A stretch of DNA of 8,037 bases from JAWLCA01 sp050485905 (GTDB taxonomy: Bacteria; Pseudomonadota; Alphaproteobacteria; Rhodobacterales; Rhodobacteraceae): positions 1 to 8,037 of the forward strand of contig JBJHCH010000140.1 of assembly GCA_050485905.1 (NCBI GenBank). Direction: 5' to 3'. The position numbers and the translations under genes were made by a program. The notes under the pieces were generated by a model. It was not told the DNA's origin. It saw only the letters and a program-made list of their open reading frames with translations, and ran no database searches. Below, piece by piece: positions 1-4,757 of this stretch. Numbering within the stretch: the stretch's first letter is position 1; every line of letters begins with the position of its first letter.

Positions 1-109
1 GGCGGGTGCAGAGGGCTGCAACCTGAACATGTTCGGCCCCGTCCATCAGCGGCAGGTCGCTCTTGCCGGGAATCTTGGCCAGCGGTGTTTCAAACATCTT
101 CTCGTCCAT
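1..109 (-). CDS. Probable NUDIX hydrolase, N-terminal fragment (runs off the window)
   Basis: A minus-strand reading frame is open from this ATG to the window edge and gives 36 residues. The last visible residues, EHVQVAALCTR, look like the first beta strand of a NUDIX domain, where a Q-V/F-A-A-L-C-x-R pattern is common. The diagnostic Nudix box would lie beyond the edge, so the family call is inference from a short N-terminus. The start is uncertain: in-frame alternatives are a GTG at 121 and an ATG at 175. None has a well-spaced Shine-Dalgarno, and the ATG at 175 falls inside the inverted repeat at 166-188. The gene follows the kinase gene in the same direction after about 100 bases, so it may be the end of that operon or have its own promoter in the gap. 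Confidence 0.45.
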   Translation of the reverse strand, partial: MDEKMFETPLAKIPGKSDLPLMDGAEHVQVAALCTR

Positions 110-165
110 CTGCTCGATCACGGATCTTGCGTCCGTCCGCGGCCGAAGTGGCCGCCATGCCTGTT

Positions 166-188
166 GGTTAATCATATCCTGATTAACC
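166..188. promoter_or_regulatory. Perfect 9-bp inverted repeat, possible operator
   Basis: GGTTAATCA and TGATTAACC form perfect 9-base arms around a 5-base spacer. The repeat is AT-rich against a GC-rich background. It lies 23 bases past the kinase stop and 57 bases before the chosen start of the NUDIX-like gene. There is no T-run on either side, so it does not look like an intrinsic terminator. A dimeric regulator site for the NUDIX-like gene is the simplest reading. An RNA hairpin that hides a start codon at 175 is an alternative. No specific regulator can be named. Confidence 0.4.
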
Positions 189-211
189 GGGAATGACCAG
201 AATTGCGGCAC

Positions 212-1189
212 TTATGCCGCCAGATCGCCGCCCGTCAGCAGCCGATCGGCCAGACCCAGTGCGCGGTCGATATAGCTGCGGTGGCGCGGATCGCCCTTGG
301 GCAGTCGCGGAATTGTCCAACCGACGGACGCGAGGCAGCGCAGCAAAGTAAACACCGGCACCATCGCCCGGTCAGCAGCTGACAGCGGTCGCCGTGCGGC
401 ATAGCCGTCCACCAGCGCCGCGGCGATCTCGGCCAGGTGCGGTTCACCCAGGTTCTGAGACAGAGCGGTGCCGAGGTCGTAAAGCCGGAAGCCAAAGCCG
501 CTGTCGTCGAAATCAATCAGCCACAACCGGCCCTCGTGCTCCATCACGTTCTCGCGCAGAACATCAGCATGGATCAGCCCCTGATCGGCCCCTGCCGCCG
601 CATGCTCGGCAAGTCGCGCGGCACACCATTGACGCGCACGCGTCAGAAGCTGCGCTTCATCGGGAGCGAGGGCAGGGTGGTCCCAGAACCGACCCCAGAA
701 CGGCTGATCGCCCAACAGGCCATCTGCATCCCAGCGCGGGCGGTGGAATGCGGGCGGCAGGTGCAGTCGGTCTGTAACGGTGTGCAGATCGCCCAGCAGA
801 TGGCCGAGCGCATGGTGCAGCCGCGCCTGATCCGCTGGGCTTCCGGACAGGGCCACACCGGCGACGCCGATTGCCGCCCCGTCGATCCACCCTAGGGCCG
901 AGACGAAGCGCCCGTCCGCCAGCCGCGCTACCAGTGCCCCGTCCGGCGCGCGGACCGGCCGGGGAACCGCCAGGCCCGCATCGGCCAGCGCCTCCATCCA
1001 CCACAGTTCCGACCGGATCGCATCCTCGGTCTGGTATCCGCGACGGTGGATCCGCAGTGCGGCGCGGCCGGCGGGAAGGATGACATCAAAGATCGCGTTC
1101 TCGCGGTTGCCGATCAGCCTCGGGGTGCCACTCCCGTCCCAGATTTGCAGTGCCTCGGTCGCCAGGCGCTTTGCCTCGTCATCCAGCAT
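212..1189 (-). CDS. Aminoglycoside-phosphotransferase-fold small-molecule kinase, possibly for an amino alcohol
   Basis: This 325-residue protein has the APH/choline-kinase type phosphotransferase fold and should transfer the ATP gamma-phosphate to a hydroxyl group in the cytoplasm. The catalytic loop is visible as H207-x-D209 with N214 (LIHADVLRENV), and the metal-binding motif as IDFD at 225-228 followed by the usual G-F-x-x-x-L-Y-D-L segment. The N-lobe has an A-L-R-I-H strand near residue 45 that should contain a residue for the ATP pocket. The start ATG lies inside the end of the preceding PLP enzyme gene with an 11-base overlap, which points to translational coupling. Known relatives include hydroxylysine kinase, choline and ethanolamine kinases, and homoserine kinase. 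The neighbour, a phospho-lyase-like enzyme, favours a kinase for 5-hydroxylysine, ethanolamine or a similar amino alcohol. That substrate range is inference; antibiotic resistance is unlikely. Confidence 0.85.
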   Translation of the reverse strand: MLDDEAKRLATEALQIWDGSGTPRLIGNRENAIFDVILPAGRAALRIHRRGYQTEDAIRSELWWMEALADAGLAVPRPVRAPDGALVARLADGRFVSALGWIDGAAIGVAGVALSGSPADQARLHHALGHLLGDLHTVTDRLHLPPAFHRPRWDADGLLGDQPFWGRFWDHPALAPDEAQLLTRARQWCAARLAEHAAAGADQGLIHADVLRENVMEHEGRLWLIDFDDSGFGFRLYDLGTALSQNLGEPHLAEIAAALVDGYAARRPLSAADRAMVPVFTLLRCLASVGWTIPRLPKGDPRHRSYIDRALGLADRLLTGGDLAA

Positions 1190-2465
1190 GGCGCACCGGG
1201 ATGGGAACCTCAGCCAGCACTTCTGCCAGCGTGTCGATGGCCAGATCGGCGTTGTCGCGCGAGAAGGGCATCGGCGGGCGCATCTTCAGCGTGTTCATGT
1301 GTCGCCCGATCCGGTTGAGCAACACACCACGGGCAACCATCCGTTCCACCACCTCGGCTGCAAATGCGGTAGCCGGGCGGCCGTCATCGTCGATGAACTC
1401 CGCCCCGAAGAACAGTCCCGCGCCACGCATCTCGGCCAGCCAAGGGTGGCGCAGCGCGCGCAGGCGGTCCAGTGCGTAGGCACCCACATCAGCCGCGTTC
1501 GCCTGCAGGTCTTCGTCTTCCAGCACCTCCAGCGTTGCAATGGCTGCAGCGGCGGCGACGGGATTGCCGCCGAAGGTGTTGAAATAACCAAACGCCTCGC
1601 GGAACGCGGCCATCACGTCCGGCCGCGCCAGCACGGCGGCGACCGGATAGCCGTTGCCCATCGGCTTGCCGATGGTCACCACGTCGGGCACCAGCCCGAT
1701 CCGCTCATACCCCCAGAAGTGACTTCCCAACCGGCCGAATCCCGGCTGCACCTCATCCACCAGCATCAGGCCACCGGCGGCACGGACGACACGGGCGGTT
1801 TCGTCAAGAAAGCCGGCGGGCAGGTCGGGGAAGCCCTCGTTCGCGAAGAAGGGACACAGCATCATGCCAGAGAAGCCGATGCCCGCATCCTCCAGCGAGC
1901 GGATCGCATCGGCGACATGGGCGGCAAAGCGCAGGCCGGCATCGCCGCAGGGGCTGCCGGGCGGGATCAGGCTATCGGGTGAGGGGACGCGGCGCACATG
2001 CGCAGGATAGCCCCCGATCGGCGGGCGCCGGGTGGACAGGACCGAGGTCGCCGTGGTGTTGCCGTGATAGGTGTTGTCGGTGGCGATGATCCCGGTCTTG
2101 CCGGTCACCGCCCGCGCCATGCGCAGCGCGATGTCGTTCGCCTCGGACCCGGTGCAGACCAGAATGCCCTTGCTGATGCCGTGGCCAGTGCGGGCGGTGA
2201 TCCGCTCCAGATAGTCCAGCACACCATCGTGCAGATAACGGGTATGGGTGTTCAGCGTTGCCGACTGGCGCGCGATGGCCTCCACCACCCTGGGGTGGCA
2301 ATGGCCGACATGGGGAACGTTGTTGTAGCAGTCGAGATACCGCCGGCCCGCCGCGTCCCAGAGCCAGACGCCTTCGCCGCGAACGATATGCACCGGATCG
2401 GCGTAGAATGTCGGCACGTTCGGCCCCATCAGCCGTGCGCGCCGGTCCAGCAGCGTCTCACTCAT
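1179..2465 (-). CDS. Class III aminotransferase-fold PLP enzyme, probable phospho-lyase (ETNPPL/PHYKPL-like)
   Basis: This 428-residue protein is a complete fold-type I PLP enzyme of the class III aminotransferase family. GSEAND at 106-111 and YHG at 133-135 line the cofactor site, D237 in LVDEVQ should bind the pyridine nitrogen, and K267 in GKPMGNG should form the Schiff base. Generic automatic annotation would call it an aspartate or class III aminotransferase. However, LDCYNNVPHVGHCHP near residues 44-58 and YFNTFGGNPV at 294-303 closely resemble, from memory, the vertebrate AGXT2L enzymes. Those are lyases that split O-phosphoethanolamine or 5-phosphohydroxylysine into phosphate, ammonia and an aldehyde. 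The gene overlaps arfB by 8 bases at its start and the kinase by 11 bases at its end. A kinase that could supply a phosphorylated substrate is therefore its direct partner. The lyase activity is inference; transamination or an omega-amino-acid substrate remains possible. Confidence 0.85.
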   Translation of the reverse strand: MSETLLDRRARLMGPNVPTFYADPVHIVRGEGVWLWDAAGRRYLDCYNNVPHVGHCHPRVVEAIARQSATLNTHTRYLHDGVLDYLERITARTGHGISKGILVCTGSEANDIALRMARAVTGKTGIIATDNTYHGNTTATSVLSTRRPPIGGYPAHVRRVPSPDSLIPPGSPCGDAGLRFAAHVADAIRSLEDAGIGFSGMMLCPFFANEGFPDLPAGFLDETARVVRAAGGLMLVDEVQPGFGRLGSHFWGYERIGLVPDVVTIGKPMGNGYPVAAVLARPDVMAAFREAFGYFNTFGGNPVAAAAAIATLEVLEDEDLQANAADVGAYALDRLRALRHPWLAEMRGAGLFFGAEFIDDDGRPATAFAAEVVERMVARGVLLNRIGRHMNTLKMRPPMPFSRDNADLAIDTLAEVLAEVPIPVRHAG

Positions 2466-2883
2466 CTCCCGCCTCCACCGCGCCGCGCAGTGTCTTGACC
2501 TGACCGCGCCTGACCTTGCCCGCCACCCGCCGCCTCTGGCTGCCCAGCGTCGGTTTCGTGGGGATCCGTCGCTTGGGCGCCACCAGCGCGGCGCGGATCA
2601 ACTCGGCCAACCGTTCACGCGCCAGTTCGCGGTTGCGGGCTTGGCTGCGGGTTTCCTCGGCTCGGATCACAATGGCGCCGTCGGTCGTCCAGCGCCGGCC
2701 GGCAAGGCGGCGCAGCCGCGCCTTCACCGCCGGGGGCAGGCTGGGCGAGCGGTCCGCCTCGAACCGCAGTTCCACCGCGGTTTCCACCTTGTTGACGTTC
2801 TGCCCGCCGGGGCCGGAGGCGCGCGAGAACACCTCGGTCAGTTCCCAGTCTTGCAATGTTATCTGGTCGGAGATGCGCAGCAT
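2458..2883 (-). CDS. arfB: Peptidyl-tRNA hydrolase ArfB, ribosome rescue factor
   Basis: This 141-residue protein matches ArfB (YaeJ) in length and layout. It frees ribosomes stalled without a stop codon by hydrolysing the peptidyl-tRNA. The catalytic GGQ lies at 26-28 in SGPGGQNVNKVET, the class I release-factor signature. There is no codon-recognition domain. The basic tail, from about K110 to G134, contains the spaced R and K residues (RRR at 117-119, K123, RGQ at 126-128, K130) that in the family enter the empty mRNA channel. The frame stays open upstream to an ATG at 2976, but that would add 31 arginine/proline-rich residues and run through the terminator hairpin, so the ATG at 2883 is preferred. 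No clear Shine-Dalgarno precedes it. Its end overlaps the PLP enzyme start by 8 bases (ATGAGTGA). Confidence 0.93.
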   Translation of the reverse strand: MLRISDQITLQDWELTEVFSRASGPGGQNVNKVETAVELRFEADRSPSLPPAVKARLRRLAGRRWTTDGAIVIRAEETRSQARNRELARERLAELIRAALVAPKRRIPTKPTLGSQRRRVAGKVRRGQVKTLRGAVEAGDE

Positions 2884-2931
2884 GGGTTTGGGTCCGGGTG
2901 GTCTGGTCCGCAGTATCGCGCGTCGCGGCAC

Positions 2932-2967
2932 AAAGAGAAAGGGTCGCGCCCGTCGCGCGACCCTTTC
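2932..2967 (-). terminator. Strong intrinsic terminator hairpin upstream of arfB
   Basis: A perfect 13-base inverted repeat (arms 2937-2949 and 2955-2967, starting GAAAGGG) surrounds a 5-base loop. Read on the minus strand it is followed by TCTTT, giving a broken U-tract. It ends transcription coming from yhhQ or, more likely, from the structured RNA element that finishes 8 bases before it. It lies 54 bases ahead of the arfB start. It could therefore be a plain terminator or the regulated terminator of an attenuator. The hairpin is symmetric, and the plus-strand side has a shorter T-run (CCCTTTCC), so activity is better supported on the minus strand. Confidence 0.75.
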
Positions 2968-2974
2968 CGAGTTC

Positions 2975-3106
2975 AAGGAGATGGGGCCAGTTAGAGCCGT
3001 GGCCCAATCAGGGGTTCAAGCCTTCGGGTTTGCCCTCAGGCCGACATCCTCCTGACTGTTCCGACACCTCTCTCCAATATCCCTCTCGACACTGGACCAC
3101 CTCCTT
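2975..3106 (-). ncRNA. Candidate structured RNA (rod-like, with clamped Shine-Dalgarno), unknown family
   Basis: On the minus strand this stretch can fold into a nested rod. The closing stem pairs 3106-3097 with 2984-2975 (ten pairs, one G-U), then 3095-3092 with 2990-2987. Next, 3071-3065 pairs with 3001-2993 (seven pairs, a 2-base bulge). Then 3058-3051 pairs with 3012-3005 (eight pairs, one G-U). The tip is GCCT-GA-GGG, loop CAAA, CCC-GA-AGGC (3041-3020), with a symmetric GA/GA internal loop. Both G-U pairs would become C-A mismatches on the other strand, which supports minus-strand transcription. A terminator hairpin follows directly, as in many small RNAs. I do not recognise the family. 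It may be a free-standing small RNA or a leader of arfB. The fold was worked out by hand and was not energy-minimised. Confidence 0.5.
3036..3092 (-). CDS. Possible 18-codon open frame behind an extended Shine-Dalgarno
   Basis: A GTG at 3092 opens an 18-codon frame, MSRGILERGVGTVRRMSA, ending in TGA. It lies 7 bases behind AAAGGAGG, which is a perfect Shine-Dalgarno at ideal spacing. The peptide is basic and has no recognised motif. A second AGGAGG directly touches an internal ATG at 3047. The whole frame lies inside the structured RNA candidate, and its ribosome site is the 5' strand of the closing stem. It may be a leader peptide whose translation opens the RNA, a small protein, or a chance frame in a non-coding RNA. 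Codon content is too small to judge. Confidence 0.3.
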   Translation of the reverse strand: MSRGILERGVGTVRRMSA

Positions 3107-3134
3107 TCAATGGGTTTCAGATAGGGCCAGCGTG

Positions 3135-3156
3135 CCACAGATATTGTGGTTGTCAA
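3135..3156 (-). promoter_or_regulatory. Possible promoter with palindromic site ahead of the structured RNA
   Basis: Seven bases past the yhhQ stop the minus strand reads TTGACA (3156-3151), a perfect -35 hexamer. It is followed at once by the palindrome CCACA-N5-TGTGG (3149-3135). No good -10 hexamer lies 16 to 18 bases downstream, but -10 elements are weakly conserved in this group. CCCTAT at 3126-3121 is too far for the standard spacing. The palindrome overlaps the promoter spacer, where a repressor would block polymerase. Its left half, CACAATAT, resembles half of an NrdR box, but the right half does not fit, so no regulator is assigned. Confidence 0.35.
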
Positions 3157-3162
3157 AAGAAA

Positions 3163-3786
3163 TCAGGCGACCGGTTGTGAAAGTTTGTGCACGATTGCGC
3201 GAAACGGCAACAGTGCTGCCAAAGCGAGCAGAAGTTTGACGCTCCAGTCGGCCACCGCCAGGCTGACCCACAGCGGCACCACCGGCCCCACGCCCAGCAG
3301 GGGCAGCGCCTCGTTCGCCCAGGAGACATCGTTGCCCGGTTCCAGGAACACGAGCTGCGCAGAGAAGGCGATGGTGAAGAACAGAGCGGTATCCACGGTC
3401 GAGCCGACCAGAGTGGAAGCCAGCGGCGCGCGCCACCATCGCCCCGCCCGCAGGCGGTCGAAGATCGCCACGTCCAGAAGCTGTGCCGTCAGAAAGGCGA
3501 TTCCCGAACCCATAGCGATGCGCAGCGTTACCAATGGTCCGTATTCGCCCACGATCTGCGTGCCGATCAGCGAGCAGATCACGCCTGTGACAAAGCCAGC
3601 AAAGACGACCTTGCGCGCAGCCGCCGGACCATAGACCCGGTTCATCACGTCGTTGACCAGAAAGGCCAGCGGATAGGTGAAGGCGCCCCAGGTCAGCCAC
3701 TGGCCGAAGAGGAACTGAACGAGGATGTTGGAGGCCACGACGATCGCGGCCATGGCGATGACGCCGGGCAGATGGGTACGGGACAT
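3163..3786 (-). CDS. yhhQ: Queuosine precursor transporter, YhhQ/VUT family
   Basis: This 207-residue inner-membrane protein matches the YhhQ family in length and pattern. The family imports preQ0/preQ1-type precursors for tRNA queuosine synthesis. Family-like segments are TYPLAFLVNDVMNRVYG at 37-53, the GSGIAFLTAQLLDVAIFD helix at 93-110, and STLVGSTVDTALFFTIAF at 124-141. Hydrophobic stretches lie near 8-28, 33-46, 60-80, 88-108, 122-148 and 165-197, so six or more membrane segments are expected. The ATG at 3786 has only a weak GGA-type ribosome site. A longer frame in another phase covers the same DNA but is arginine-rich and is not a gene. The 89 bases upstream, after mepA, hold a CGCCC-GT-GGGCG hairpin (3824-3835) but no recognisable preQ1 riboswitch and no T-run. 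Transcription may continue from mepA or start in that gap. Confidence 0.9.
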   Translation of the reverse strand: MSRTHLPGVIAMAAIVVASNILVQFLFGQWLTWGAFTYPLAFLVNDVMNRVYGPAAARKVVFAGFVTGVICSLIGTQIVGEYGPLVTLRIAMGSGIAFLTAQLLDVAIFDRLRAGRWWRAPLASTLVGSTVDTALFFTIAFSAQLVFLEPGNDVSWANEALPLLGVGPVVPLWVSLAVADWSVKLLLALAALLPFRAIVHKLSQPVA

Positions 3787-3875
3787 GTGCTTTTCCGTTT
3801 TGGCAAGGTCGCGGAGACTTGGCCGCCCGTGGGCGACGCGTCCCGATACACCCCGCCGCGCGGGCGATCAACCGT

Positions 3876-4757
3876 TCAGTTCGACGCCAGTACGGCCGCG
3901 CATTGCTGGGGCAGGTCGGCCATCGTGAACTCGCGCGGATGGCGCTGCCGGGGTGCTGCCGGCTGTCGCTCGACCTTCTTCGGCGGGTTGAGGAAGTCGG
4001 TCACCCACCACATCAGCGTGTCGTCGCAGCCGTTGCCGCCGTTCGACAGTTCCGCCACCGTGGGCGTCTGGGTCTGACAGTTGGAACTGCCCCGTGGGCA
4101 TTTCAGGCGGACGTGGAAATGATAGTTGTGCCCCTGGATCGGGCGGATCTTCTGCAGCCATGCCGTATCGGAGCGAGTCGCGGTGCGGCACATCTCGATC
4201 TTCACTGCCGCCGCGACGAAGATCCGGTCCACCTGCGGATGCGACGCCGCGAGTTGCAACAGCGCGTGGTGGCCGCGCGTCCAGTTGCTGTTGATCGCGC
4301 GCTGATCCTCGGTGCGGACCGAGATCGAACTGATGTTTTCCCGTTCCGCGCGCGTCAGATCCAGGCGATTGGGGCGCAGCATCCAGATATCGGCATCCAG
4401 CCCGATCTGGTGGCTTGCGTGGCCCGATGTCATCGGCCCGCCGCGAGGCTGGCTGATGTCGCCCACGTAAAGCCCATTCCAGCCGATAGTCGTCGCCTGC
4501 TGCGACAGCCACTGGATATAGGCAATCATGTCCGGGTGGCCCCAGTTGCGGTTGCGCGAGAGGCGCATCGCCTGCCAGGTCGGTCCCGTTTCCGGCAGTT
4601 GCACCAGCCCCGCCGCGCAGCCCCTGGCGTAAGATCCGATGGCGGCGGCGGGCTGGGAAGACGCCGCGCGGTGTGCGCCGAAAAGCTGGTTCGCCGGTGG
4701 GTTGGCGGCCGCCGGTCCTGCCAGCAGCGCCAGGATCATCAGGAGGATGCGGCCCAT
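3876..4757 (-). CDS. mepA: Penicillin-insensitive murein endopeptidase MepA (peptidase family M74)
   Basis: This 293-residue periplasmic metalloenzyme should cut the D-alanyl-meso-diaminopimelyl cross-links of peptidoglycan. A signal peptide is evident: a short basic start, a hydrophobic run at 4-14, then AGPAAA-NPPANQLFG with likely cleavage after about A18. The zinc site of the LAS-type fold is visible as SHQIGLDAD (H116 and D123) and HNYHFHVRL (H213 and H215). The six cysteines at 47, 190, 220, 227, 244 and 286 fit the three disulfides that I recall for the E. coli enzyme. The start is the ATG at 4757, because it gives the signal peptide and has GAAGGGG upstream. The 91 extra codons of the longer open frame lie inside the transporter gene. 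It overlaps that gene by 19 bases, so translation is probably coupled. Confidence 0.93.
   Translation of the reverse strand: MGRILLMILALLAGPAAANPPANQLFGAHRAASSQPAAAIGSYARGCAAGLVQLPETGPTWQAMRLSRNRNWGHPDMIAYIQWLSQQATTIGWNGLYVGDISQPRGGPMTSGHASHQIGLDADIWMLRPNRLDLTRAERENISSISVRTEDQRAINSNWTRGHHALLQLAASHPQVDRIFVAAAVKIEMCRTATRSDTAWLQKIRPIQGHNYHFHVRLKCPRGSSNCQTQTPTVAELSNGGNGCDDTLMWWVTDFLNPPKKVERQPAAPRQRHPREFTMADLPQQCAAVLASN

Noticed and set aside
166..188. CtrA binding site (two TTAA boxes)
   Set aside because: The TTAA boxes are 11 bases apart rather than 7 and face each other as an inverted repeat.
1080..1982. Long plus-strand open frame opposite the PLP enzyme
   Set aside because: It is antisense to a clear enzyme gene, has unnatural His/Arg/Gln-rich composition, and is a typical shadow frame in GC-rich DNA.
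2884..2976. Longer arfB start at 2976
   Set aside because: The added residues have no family similarity, and the segment runs through the terminator hairpin. The normal ArfB N-terminus begins at 2883.
3005..3038. TPP-riboswitch-like pieces (CTGAGGG, TTGAACCCCTGAT) on the minus strand
   Set aside because: The order is partly right, but the conserved GCG-AGGGA segment and the second arm are missing, and no thiamine gene lies downstream.
2937..3106. 6S RNA, SRP RNA or tmRNA
   Set aside because: There is no SRP GGAAG-type tip, no tmRNA acceptor end or tag frame that I recognise, and no neighbouring gene typical of 6S. The rod shape alone is not enough.
3092..3107. The plus strand resembles the 3' end of 16S rRNA
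   Set aside because: Only the last 16 bases match; none of the 16S sequence that should precede them is present. It is better explained as an extended Shine-Dalgarno on the minus strand.
3107..3871. 254-codon minus-strand frame overlapping yhhQ in another phase
   Set aside because: It is arginine/glycine-rich and would displace a well-conserved membrane protein. It is a shadow.
3787..3875. preQ1 riboswitch upstream of yhhQ
   Set aside because: This would be expected for a queuosine precursor transporter, but I find no preQ1-I or preQ1-II core. Only a short GC hairpin is visible.
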